NCBI GenBank assembly: GCA_023105745.1
Contig: JALGQZ010000013.1
Location: forward strand, 8,923,105-8,987,104
Source of the DNA: Austropuccinia psidii
Lineage: Eukaryota; Basidiomycota; Pucciniomycetes; Pucciniales; Sphaerophragmiaceae
Direction: 5' to 3'
DNA length: 64,000 bases
Shown here: piece by piece, positions 48,426 through 58,144 of the stretch
Layout of the letters: each line of letters begins with the position of its first letter
Numbering within the stretch: position 1 is the first letter of the stretch
Position numbers and translations under genes: made by a program
The notes under the pieces: generated by a model
Seen by the model: only the letters and a program-made list of their open reading frames with translations
Databases searched by the model: none
What the model was told of the DNA's origin: nothing

Positions 48426-48960
48426 TACATCCATAGTGTACAGTGGCTTGTTGGCGTACACGATGAATGCAATCGCCGAAATATGCTGAGTGGCCTTCTC
48501 TGCCAACAGGACCTAAGGGGAAATTGGTCAGTATATTCACAATGTTGTGGTTAGGGTTTAAATCATGAGACTCACAAATTAAAACCTAATAAGTGGACTA
48601 TTTAAGACAAGAATTGTGTCTCCTGTTTCCCCGACAAAACCATTTTATTTCATATCATTCAAATGGAACACTTTGCTTAGTCCTTACCTCATGAGCGTTG
48701 AATAGTTCAAAAGTTGAATTTAGTAGGTTTCTCACTAGTCAACTTTATTCAATGTCTCACAGGGAAGTGATTTCATTTGCATGATATGAAATAATTTGCA
48801 AAACATCGCCTCCTTCAATTTCCCGACAAATCACATTTTGCAAATGCAATTATTTTACTTGCACCTTTTTTCTTCAATTTGGATCTTTTTATTCAAAAAT
48901 CTTCAAACAAGTTATCAATCAACTCCTCACCATCTATTTGCTTAATAAACTACCTCAGCT
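48426..48960. other. Upstream region of the 48961 gene
   Basis: No gene seen. It contains two separate CAAATGCAATTATTT/CATTTGCATGATATG stretches near 48770-48860 and AT-rich sequence before the ATG. It presumably holds the promoter of the gene at 48961, but I cannot point to a specific site. Confidence 0.35.
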
Positions 48961-51053
48961 ATGGCCCAAACCCCGGGAAATTCACATGAATTCAATGAAC
49001 GACCAACTTCAGCCCCAGAGAGTGGAAGTGAAATCTCTTATATCGCCAGTAGTCGTGAATCAGGCATTGAAGTAGAGAGCCAGTCTCATGAAGATAATCA
49101 AAATCCACCAGTTCTTCCAGAATGTGAGTATGCATCCATCTTGAATATTTCTAATCTCATAAAACCTGATATTGTGTCATAGCCTTTATTTCAGGTCAGC
49201 CTCCAAGCTCTCAGAAACCAAATTTTAAAAGTTATGAGAAGGAAAAGACTGTTGAACCTTGTGCACCGACAGAAGATGATGGGCAAGATGATGTAATCTT
49301 CAGTGGGGAGGTGGAAATTATATCCAAGGAACAATTTGTCTCCAACATTGCTCAAACAATCCCAAGGCTTGAAAAAATCCAAAATGATAGTAAAATTCCT
49401 GATTATGTGCGTCAAAATATTGCTGAAGCCATGAGCCTGCTCAAAATGGATTTGAACCGTAAGTCCATTACTAATTCAAAACAAAGGTGATAAAAATAGC
49501 TGCTTACAATATATGGGCAAGTGTGGAGGTGGGAGAATCTCTACCTGAAGGATCTCAAGTAGTCATTGGATTTCCAGGCAAAGGATTAGGAAAAAGACCA
49601 AATATACATGCGACCAAAAAAAAACAAAAAACACCGTACCTTTGAAGCCACAAACGATTCTCGTGATCAAGGTCATGAAATTATTAATGTTGAAGGGGAC
49701 CATATTGATAATCAACCTCCGCATACTGAACCCCCCCAATACTCAATGAAACAATCCATGATGAAGCTCCACATACTGAAAGCCCCCTGATACCAAATGA
49801 AACAATGCATGATGCAACCCCTCCCACCTTTCAAGAAAGGGAAACAATTAAACATGATACAATGGGACGAGATATGACTGATATAGTTCCTGACCCTGAG
49901 CCCAAAGTGTCATCATGTGCTACTTTTCAAGGAATATTTTTATCCCGCATGGAAGAGTTTGCAGGAATTTTGAATTATCATTCCAATATCACTCAACAAT
50001 CATGGAAAAGGGGGCTTGATAATATCAATAGTATTTACAAAAATTGATGGGACAATTTACCAACAAAAGATGCTCATACATTCCTGCCTGTTGGTATTAA
50101 GGTGATCAGTAACCAAGAGCTTAAAATGTTGGCCTGGCTGGAGGACCTTGAGATGGCAGGTGAGTTTTATCTTTGTGCATGATATATGTTTATTGGCTGT
50201 TGACTGGTGATATTAATTGCAATATACAGGGTTAGATTTTTTTAAGCCAACCAAAACAGAAGCGTTTTTTGATCACAACATTTGGAATCTCAAATTGATG
50301 AAGGAATCAGCTAAACCTCCAGAGAATCTCCCAAAATCTGAACACTCCTTCTTCAAAATGGTTCAGAGGCTTCTTTACCCCGCCAATCCAGTTAAACATT
50401 TTTGGGCAAATGTTATGTTTGAATCCATTAGCTTAGTCTCATACAATGTGATTGCACCCAAACCATATGTTGCACCAACATCAAATTCGACCGATCCTCT
50501 TGGACTCGAACGGGGGGCAGTTGAATACCTTGCCTCCTGCTTGAGTAAATCAAAGCAACGTGCAACCCAGCTCAGCATTGAAGGTGGCGGGGCTGACAAT
50601 GAGATATCCACAAAGCCGCACAAGAGCCTGGAGGATCTAATGGATACAGTTATCCATTTGATGATTGTGTACAACATGGTACGTGCACATACAAAGGTCG
50701 AAGTTAATGGAATCAAAGGCAAACTCACAAACTCAAAAAAAAATGAGGCCATCAAAGATCTTTTGGTGTGTCACAAGAATCTCGGAATAAATCGAATTTG
50801 CTATGGTATATTAGCGGCATTCTGTGCAGCGGGGGTTTGTGGTTTGATGGTATGCTCAGATGACTGGAGAACAAGCTCAGTTAAAGGGGATTTATCACTA
50901 ATTGACATTTCTGCAAAACTTTCAGAGGGTAAAAATCTAGTGGAGCCAGTGTGGCTACGTACTAATAAGTATATATGTAATTTACTGAATAAAAGTTTCT
51001 ACTCATCAGAGTCTTTTAACCCCACTGTACCTCTTAGATTTGAATTTGCATGA
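48961..51053 (+). pseudogene. Multi-exon gene of unknown function in the transposon cargo, three lesions
   Basis: A gene model with GT-AG introns joins smoothly. Exon 1 is 48961-49123 (MAQTPGNSHEFNERP), intron 49124-49194; exon 2 is 49195-49458 (SKEQFVSNIAQTIPRLEKIQ), intron 49459-49499; exon 3 is 49500-50159, intron 50160-50229; exon 4 is 50230-51053 (LDFFKPTKTEAFFDHNIWN to a natural stop). The N-terminal third is acidic and low-complexity, with repeats of HTEPP/PNETMHDA. The last exon is a compact, possibly helical domain with a hydrophobic ILAAFCAAGVCGLMV segment. Exon 3 has two frameshifts, both at homopolymers (A run near 49617, C run near 49732), and an in-frame TGA at 50045. Function is not recognised. 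Homopolymer shifts could be sequencing errors; the TGA is harder to explain that way. Confidence 0.65.
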
Positions 51054-51291
51054 TGCTTAGTATTAGACTTTGGTGATGCCTGGGTGGCGAAACGTGGTCT
51101 TGGTTCAAGTGATGAGGTCACCTTGACGGTACCCAGGTCAGCTAAGCTCACAACCAGGATTGACCCGTTTTAGATTAGCTTTGTACTAGATAGATTGTAA
51201 TTTAATTTTGCAAAGTGATTTATGAATCCAATAATAATGACTTCCTATCCTACTACTGCCTGGATGCCACAGTCTGAGTACCAATAGTAAT

Positions 51292-51315
51292 TGTACAGAG
51301 GCATGCCTCCGTACA
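51292..51315. repeat. 24-bp palindrome, copy 4 of 6
   Basis: TGTACAGAGGCATGCCTCCGTACA, a near-perfect inverted repeat 239 bp after the stop of the 48961 gene. Same family as 39046-39263, 53205-53228 and 57498-57521. Confidence 0.85.
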
Positions 51316-51750
51316 TCATTGCAAAGACTCCGACAAGATGCAAGCTGAGTCAGGCATTGTGCCTGCCAGTAGCACACACAGGGGCATTGCAGGAAGTCGC
51401 GTTTATCACTTCCTGCCAGCCCATAATAGGCCAAATGTTCCTGTGTCTTTCAAGAGGACTAGGATAGCTAGGGATCCGCAGCAGGATGCATATTGCAATT
51501 GTGTGTGCTTGCAATATTCCAAATGGTTGGATTGGAAAGTGATTGCATGGGAACATCAATGTGTAAAATTGAATAATGCACTATCCACTGCAATTTTCAG
51601 CTTCAGGTATTTGAGATCGCGAATTTGCCAAGGTCAGGTCTGATCTTTCTTTTTAGCTGAAATCAAAAAAGATTCATCAACCGCAATTCAATTTAGGTGA
51701 TATTAATAAGTCAGTAATCATTTGGTTTCATTTCCTTTTCTGCTGAAAGC

Positions 51751-53079
51751 ATGCCATCCACGAAAAAAGGAAAAGAGCATAAAAGGGAACTCGCAAGAAA
51801 GCGTCGGGCTGAGGAAGGAAATTGTGAGTTGCTCGCTTAATCTCAGTGTATATATGCTTCCACATTTATGTGGCACCCTCATTGGGCCCCACGGAAGAAC
51901 ATTGGCTTTAGTCCGTTCAGATTGTGCCAATGTCATGTGGGCTCCAACAGGGAAGTCAAAGGATGTGTGCCGAAGAAAGCTCCTTGGCAGTGTCTGATAT
52001 CTTGTGTGCTTCAACACATAGTGATCCCTCAACCACACAGGAATAGTAGCAGATCCCAAAAGACAAATGAGCGCAAAACGACCCAAATGAATAGGTTGTT
52101 TTCCTCCTCTCGCCCAACAGCACAAATATCAATGCCAGTATCAGCAAATATCACCCCAAGTGAAATTCGGAGGGTTGTGGATGTCAATCAGATCAAATGC
52201 ATTCACTTTGGCCGTGTGGCAATTTTCTCTTCAACCGGATTACTCATTGCCCTGGTCGAATTCCGACCATTCACAATAATGAGGGAAGTCGAGGTCAATC
52301 AATGGGATGAATTATCACAATTCTTATTTCGCAAAAAGAGATTCACCGACCCGATTGCAACCAATGGAGCATTACTTGAGGGATTTATGTTCACAATTGG
52401 GTGGCGCAAATGCAGCACAAAGAATGAGCAATTTGGTCTGTATGGAAGTGTTGGGAAAATTGAAAACGCAAAAGATGAATGGCAGAACCGAGGTGCCAAT
52501 CTTAGCTCGGTGGGTTGCATTCTAGGTCAATCCTTACGATATGTTGGGGATAATTTATTTGAGAAGATTCAAAATTTCTACAATTCATTGGGGGTTCCAT
52601 CTTTTGATCAAGTTAACTATGAAGCCAATATGCCCGCAAATCAGGGTGCATTCGAGTTTGCTTCCGCACTCACTTTCACCATGAATGAATTCAAAAACGC
52701 ACCTCATGTTGATAAGGATTCATCGCTCTATGCTTCGGGATGGTGGTTTCAAGCTGATAAGCGGACTGGCCAAATTCAAAGAGATGCGTCAAAGCGGTGT
52801 ACAGGGGGAAAATTGATTTTCCCAAATGAGCATTTTTGGATTGATCTATCCGCATTTCATGGGCTCATTCAGGTAGTGTGGGCCAGTAGTACATTTGTTC
52901 ATTATACTGATACAGCACAGGACAACGAAAGCACAACACTAGTGGGTATGTCCACACAATGCTCAAGCAGGTTAGCAAAAACAATGTGCCAAAAAAGCCA
53001 TGGCTATTATGAGTTAGGGGAGAGAGCCGGCTATCAAATCAGGGATGGTAATACAATCTCATGCCAATTCAAAGAATGA
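51751..53079 (+). CDS. TET/JBP-like 2-oxoglutarate/Fe(II) dioxygenase
   Basis: Two exons, 51751-51823 and 52022-53079, with a GT-AG intron of 198 bp, give an uninterrupted 376-residue protein; the reading frame is exactly kept across the joint. The N-terminus is strongly basic (KKGKEHKRELARKRR), like a nuclear localisation signal. The core then shows FGRVAIFSSTGLLIALVEF. Iron ligands follow: H253 and D255 in NAPHVDKDSS, and H318 in FVHYTD. R341 in CSSRLAK is placed to bind 2-oxoglutarate. This arrangement fits the fungal Tet-like family (Pfam 2OG-FeII_Oxy_6 type), whose animal and fungal members oxidise 5-methylcytosine in DNA. Fungal TET/JBP genes are known to be amplified with DNA transposons (KDZ; work of Iyer and colleagues). 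Here it lies within a TIR element of another type. The substrate is inferred, not shown. The alternative start inside the intron (51868) is rejected because the spliced frame gives the basic N-terminus. Confidence 0.82.
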
Positions 53080-53204
53080 GGAGATTTTAATGTGTGTTGG
53101 GTAAATAATGGTGGGGTAAGGCAGGGAACAATAGACACCAGGATTGGATGGATTCAAGTGTGGGAGATGGGGTGTCTCACATGAAAAAGGGGTGAAGTGG
53201 ATTA

Positions 53205-53228
53205 TGTATGGTGGCATGCCATCGTACA
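53205..53228. repeat. 24-bp palindrome, copy 5 of 6
   Basis: TGTATGGTGGCATGCCATCGTACA, 126 bp after the stop of the dioxygenase gene. Confidence 0.85.
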
Positions 53229-53264
53229 TCTGTCCTGGTTTGTTGCTATTGTCCAGGATGCCAA

Positions 53265-53665
53265 TGCTTCACATGCAAATCCTTATGCTTGTGCAGGTTC
53301 CGACAATGCTAAAAGTTCCTTATGCCTATGCGGGGTGCCGACGCTACACACGCCAATCCTTACGCCTGTGCAGGCTCCCAAAAATTTACACGCCAATCCT
53401 TACGCTTGTGAAGGTTTCCAAAAATGCTAAAAGTTTCTTATGCCTGTACAGGCTTTTGACGATTCACAGGCCAATCCTTACGCTTGTGAAGGTTGCCCAC
53501 AATGCTGAAAATTTCTTGGCCTGTGCAGGATCCCAAGAATTGACATGCCAATTCTTATGCCTGTGCAGGCTCCCAACAATTCACACGCCAATCCTTACGC
53601 CTGTGCAGGCTCCAGACAAGTAACACGCCAATCCTTACGCTTGTGAAGGTTCCAGACAATTTAAA
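53265..53665 (+). repeat. Second type of minisatellite, 40-bp unit CCAATCCTTACGCCTGTGCA
   Basis: Tandem units begin CCAATCCTTACGC(C/T)TGTG and continue CAGGCTCCCAACAATTCACACG or AAGGTTCC-type. The CCTTACGC core is shared with the 51-bp minisatellites, but the rest of the unit differs. The open frame at 53144-53623 (+) is a by-product. Confidence 0.88.
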
Positions 53666-54078
53666 CAATTCAATACATGAGTAAGATTAATAGCGTGTGA
53701 CCATAGGAAAGGCCATGTTTCACAAATCTGGAGTGGATTGCTCACATGCGGGAAGCTCCCGCTTTTTTACAGTTAAGAATGGATATGGCTCTAAACCATG
53801 GAAGAAGAAAATATAGGAGACGGTAACGGCCAATATTGGCGCATTTTGGGAAAAAGAGGTTCACGAAAACAAATACTCACTCAAACCTTTGGTGGGGCAC
53901 TTACAAAAATAATTCTCATGCAATCAGGGTTTTTCTCTAAGGAAGAAATAAGTGAATTTTATGTGAACAAAGAATGTAATAGAAATTCAACATAATAATA
54001 ATTGAATACAAATAATTTATTTAAAAGAAAGTATTACAAATTATAAAAAGTGGAAATAATGACATTTTTTTTAAATTT
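53666..54078. other. Intergenic region with small open frame 53798-53995
   Basis: A 65-residue plus-strand frame (MEEENIGDGNGQYWRILGKR, charged) starts at 53798. It has no recognised family and may be chance. The rest is AT-rich and lies between this frame and the convergent 54079 gene. Confidence 0.3.
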
Positions 54079-55358
54079 TTATTTTTCTAAGAATTTTGAG
54101 ACTATCCCGGTGATGTCCTCCTTTGGATAAGCCTCCAGTGCCTGGGCAAGGAGGGAGTTTAGTTCCTCCCGGAATTCCCGGTGCATCTCATTTCGATGAG
54201 TTGCATCCATGAAAGGAATCATGTGGAGCAAGCGGCAATGCTCCAACAAGATTCGGTTGATCGATTCGTGGTCGATGGCTCGAGGAATCATTAGGGTCGG
54301 TCGCAGGTCCGTGAGTTCCTGGCAAGCGTCCTCGTGGGAATGAGAGGAGGTTGGGTTCTCGGGGGCAATGGGAGGGAGATCCTGGGAAGGAACCGGGGTA
54401 GGAGTGGAGGGGAGGATGGTGGAGTTGGTGAAGAAGAAGGGGGATGGGGGGATCCGACGGGCGTATCGTCAATGATGATTATCGAGCGAGGAGTGGCGGG
54501 ACGATCTGGAGACGGTCAAAGCAAAAATGAGGAAAAGTGGATATGGATCGAAGAGAAAGAAGGGGTGACTTACCATAAGGTTCCTCCGTGGATTGCGTAG
54601 GAGCCACCTCAGGTTCTGGCTCACGAGTTGTATTGTCCTCAGGTGGTTGGGACGATGGACTTGGGCCAGGAATAGGTGGCTCTTCGGTTCGGGAGGGTTC
54701 TAAAAAAGGAGTAAGAGTCAGGTCACTTGACTCAAAAGTGAAAGTGAAAATGAAATGAAACTTTGGCTGCTTACCGCAGAATAATTCCTCAGACCATTGG
54801 GTGCCACTCGGGCCTGGAGTGGGTTGCCGGGGGGTTTGCTCGCGAGGCAAACTAGGAACGGGAAAGTCATGTCAGGGGGGATTTGGGGGGTTTTGTTCTA
54901 TGAGCAATGGAAAAAAGTCAGTATTATTGTGTGAAGAGAAATGAGATAAGGAGGAGAAAGAAAACTTACTTTGGCGTTTGAATCCCATTGGTGACAAGAC
55001 ATGGTGACGATCAGCCCAAGCTTGAAGATAATCACTTCTCTCTGGTCGAGGAGTGAAGTGACCATCGGATGGTGGCCTAGGAGGGGGAGTGGACAGGGCT
55101 AATTGTCCGGAATCATTCCCGTTGGCCTGTTGAGGGGCCCGGCTTCCATTCACGCTCGGAAATGGTTTCATCATTGTCGACCACAAAGGAGTCCTTGCGA
55201 GGGTGTCTGGGGCGGGAACTCCTCTGGCCTGGTGGTGGGAAGGGGCGGACAACGAACGAACATTTCTTGTGTGCTTGTCGGCAAGCATCACAAGCGTCGT
55301 TCGTCGTCGAGGAACGAATGCAGGGGATACCCAGCTTGGTGCATAAAGTGCATGACAT
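54079..55358 (-). pseudogene. Zn(II)2Cys6-type protein gene, four exons, frames broken
   Basis: On the minus strand, exons 55358-54970, 54897-54775, 54699-54574 and 54505-54079 are separated by introns of 72, 75 and 68 bp with GTAAG donors and AG acceptors. The N-terminus has six cysteines (C3, C6, C13, C23, C26, C33) spaced CX2CX6CX9CX2CX6C, the exact pattern of fungal binuclear zinc clusters. A proline/serine-rich middle and a charged C-terminal helix (PRAIDHESINRILLEHCRLL) follow. A stop after STGQRE (55113), another in exon 2, and a frame change in exon 4 break it. Such clusters usually bind DNA, but a full transcription factor is not shown. From memory this family is very abundant in A. 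psidii predicted proteins, which suggests transposon carriage. Confidence 0.65.
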
Positions 55359-55929
55359 CTAAAAACAAAACAATTGAGGTTAGTAACTGCATACAAAGTA
55401 AACAATCAAGAGAGAAAATGAAGACGTATGATGAATTATAAATTTAAAACGGAAACAAAATAAGAACGCTCTAGTCCAAAGTTTTCAAAAGTCTGGAAAA
55501 GAGTCGTAAAGAAAAATAAGTATTAATATCGGTACATAATGTTGACAAAAGTTAAAAAAAGAGGAAACACACGAGGTGGATAGAAGGGAGGTTCTGAAAG
55601 GATCAGCAGAAGAAACAAACAGGCAAAAGGAAGGGGAGTGGGTTTAGTGGAGTGCAAAAGACAAAAGTAGAAAGGCAGGAAAACCAAGGGGAATACGCAC
55701 AAGAAGGACAAACGCGGGTGAGGTTGAACGAAGTGGAGCGGGTGAGAAAGAAAGTGAAGGGCGTGTCGTGTGAAGATGCTCCTTTATACCATGGTGAAGC
55801 TGAGATGATCTCAGCAGTTTCAGCACCCGCAAAAGTCTCAGCTTCAAGGCGTGTGGGCAAAATTGAAGCTGAGTCTCAGCGAATGCTGCAACTGAGAAGT
55901 GAAATGCTCGTGTGAGGCAGAAGAACAAT
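55359..55929. other. Upstream region of the zinc-cluster gene
   Basis: Purine-rich on the plus strand and therefore open for long stretches. No gene supported. Near 55830-55885 GCTGAG/CTCAGC words begin to accumulate. Confidence 0.35.
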
Positions 55930-56600
55930 GGGGTCTGGCTGAGTATTTCAATTTATTGAATTGTCAAGCTCAGTCAAATCCCCTTTGTTTCCTTAAATAG
56001 CGACCCAATCACCCAGGAGGGTGGTCGTGAGGCCCTTGTTGAATGTGCATTGTGGGTGCAATGCACAAGTGACCCATGCAGAAATGCACCCGGTGCATTT
56101 GGTCACAAGTGACCGCGGGGAGATTACCAGCCGTATGGCCTGGTCATATTGTTTGAACAAAGGGGGGGCTGTAAGACAAGTGAATACAGCGTGAGCTTGC
56201 CTCGACCCATTGCTCAGGTTTGCTTTTGGGTCATAATTGAAATGCTCAGTGGCTGAACATTTTAATTGCACAGTAATTGAACAATAGATATAAAAATATC
56301 AAATGCGCCGTGCTGAGCCATTGCTCAGTCGTTTTTGTATGCCCACAATCTGAGCATTTGGCACAGCATCGGGTGACATTTCAGCCAGCTGCAGCATTTC
56401 AAACGCTTTGGTGAAGTGCTCCAAACTGAGCCTTCCAATGAACTATTGCAAAAAAAGTTCATTCCATGGCTTTACTGAGCACTTCCACACGGTGCATTTG
56501 ACCATGACATGCTCAGCTTGCATGTGCAAATCGGGTGAAACGCAATGCTGAGCATGTGGCACATGAGCTACGTATATGCAAAAAATCGGAAAGTGCATGC
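55930..56600. repeat. Region enriched in GCTGAG/CTCAGC (TGAGC) words
   Basis: More than a dozen occurrences of TGAGC or GCTCA in under 700 bp, several as TGCTGAGCCATTGCTCAGTC-like inverted pairs, without a regular period. No coding signal. Confidence 0.5.
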
Positions 56601-57918
56601 ACATTCACTATATGCATGCAGGCTCAAGTAGTATTAAACCTTCCTAATCTGTACAGCCAACACTGTAGTACGCAGTACACCTTTGTAAATGAATGCTGCG
56701 GAGCAGAGAAAAAGTTGTTCAACGATGTAACATCCAATCACGTCAAGCCATCGAGTCATATATCTCACCTGCATCCTTTTGATGCACCTTGTTGGACAGC
56801 TCTGCCTAACTATGGCACAGATGCGCATGTAATGTAAGTTAATGTAAGTGGGTCATAGTGGGATGACTGTTTATTTGGGTCATACACAAACAGTGGATTC
56901 CATCCGGTGCCATTGTCGGGGCAAACAATGACTGGCCCTGCTTGTTCATTGCGCGTGCTCATTGTCGGGCAGCCACACGCTTTCATATGCACCCCCCAAC
57001 GGGTCATACACAGGCAGCTTTCACATGCCTGGAAGACATTGTACTGCCAGTGTTCCAACCGGCTAGTTTCTTGGTTGGGTGGTCAGATTGACTGCAGACG
57101 CTCACCTGCTCGCGCGTGGAAACCTGATGCCAATCAGTGTGGATTTGCTTGAGCCCCATCCACATTAGAATAATCCCAGCCTATGTTTGCGTGGGTATCT
57201 CCCACCGCGGGTCATTTTCGTCACGTTCTCACACGCCCCGCACAAGTTGTGGCACCTGGCTTGCAGCCAAAAATTCCCTTGGGTGGGTGGCCTCTTTTGC
57301 CGGAGTTTTGTACGCGCGTGAGGCAAAGAACGGGATGCCAATCTCCGTGGATTAGTAATCGCCTCAAACACAATAGGGGTGAATGTATATGTGGATCACG
57401 GCTCATGGCTGGCGCCCCCTTTGATCATCCCACACATTCCCCCCTGGAAGCCCAGTAGGCATCAGTCAGCACAAAACTTCAGGCAAAACCAAAGTCATGT
57501 TCGGTGGCATGCCACCAAACATATCTCACCCGCCCACACACAAAAATCCCCACAGTGAGATTGCCCTTGAAACCGCGAACATTGCCCAGTAGGTCCCTGT
57601 GAACAATTAACCTGGGGAGGATACGCTCATTGTTTGCTGTCACACCAGCAAACATGACTGCATGCCTCTAATATGCCCTCCACAATAAGTTGCTACAACG
57701 CACCCAATTTTGGATATGCTAATGTCAACCTTGTTCCACCAAAGGTTTTGTACCTTGCTGCAGATCCAGAAGTCATATCGGTGCACCCACATTTTGGCCA
57801 CCTTGCCTTGATATATGCCCCAAATCGGATATGAAAATTATGATCCCAAGAGGCCCACCCCCATCAAGACCATGCACGTAACCACAGGCCATCCCCCCTT
57901 GACCCCATTGCTGCCTCT
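56601..57918. other. Unassigned cargo region of copy 2
   Basis: No gene recognised. It holds two GGGTCATACACA(A/G) words at 56876 and 57000, two GATGCCAATC..GTGGATT words (57127, 57336), and one of the six palindromes (57498-57521). It has higher GC and more CpG than the surrounding retrotransposons. Confidence 0.4.
57498..57521. repeat. 24-bp palindrome, copy 6 of 6
   Basis: TGTTCGGTGGCATGCCACCAAACA. The arms have drifted, but the central GGTGGCATGCCACC is perfect. Confidence 0.85.
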
Positions 57919-57926
57919 CATATAAG
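57919..57926 (+). promoter_or_regulatory. TATA-like box upstream of the interrupted ORF
   Basis: CATATAAG about 96 bp before the ATG at 58022, followed by a pyrimidine-rich stretch (TTTGTCTTCATTCCG). Position and context fit a core promoter; this is inference. Confidence 0.4.
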
Positions 57927-58021
57927 TTCCCCACCTGCACCTATTTGTCTTCATTCCGTTTAGCTAACCCCTCCGGATCATATAATTTCCAACTGTCCCC
58001 AAATAATTTAAAATAGCCATC

Positions 58022-58144
58022 ATGTCAACCCCTTTACAACCACTTTGCATTGGGATGATTAATATTTGCATTCAAATAAATAGTGATATAGCCTTAAATC
58101 CTGAGGATTCCCACTTTGCTTCTTGGATTATCATATGGCACAAT
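58022..58144 (+). CDS. First 41 codons of an ORF cut by Gypsy C
   Basis: An ATG at 58022 opens a frame (MSTPLQPLCIGMINICIQIN, then DIALNPEDSHFASWIIIWHN) without a stop for exactly 41 codons up to the Gypsy C edge at 58145. A TATA-like box lies upstream. The remainder should resume after Gypsy C, outside the window. The family is not recognised. It could be another cargo gene or the transposase of copy 2. It could also be chance, since the open stretch is short. Confidence 0.4.

Larger units (their letters stand above)
47647..58144. mobile_element. TIR DNA transposon copy 2 (left end and cargo), interrupted by Gypsy C
   Basis: The left end CACCAGGGCAAATCTCCCGT matches copy 1 and continues with the same ACGTCA cluster and the same 150-bp lead into a minisatellite. 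It is inserted in Gypsy A integrase codons; the likely 3-bp target is ATT (47644-47646). No right end is seen before Gypsy C starts at 58145, so the element probably continues beyond the window. Unlike copy 1 it carries intron-containing genes: 48961-51053, 51751-53079, 54079-55358 and the start of one at 58022. That all of this lies within one element is inference until the right end is found. Confidence 0.7.

Noticed and set aside
51722..51997. Plus-strand frame MVSFPFLLKACHPRKKEK
   Set aside because: It overlaps the first exon and intron of the dioxygenase gene in another frame; the spliced model is consistent and explains the region better.
55652..55915. Plus-strand 87-residue frame rich in Lys/Glu
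   Set aside because: It comes from purine-rich sequence, has no family, and lies in the upstream region of the zinc-cluster gene.
47647..58144. Calling copy 2 a KDZ (Kyakuja-Dileera-Zisupton) transposon because of the TET/JBP gene
   Set aside because: No KDZ transposase is seen, and the family's duplication is 3 bp (copy 1), not the longer one I associate with KDZ.
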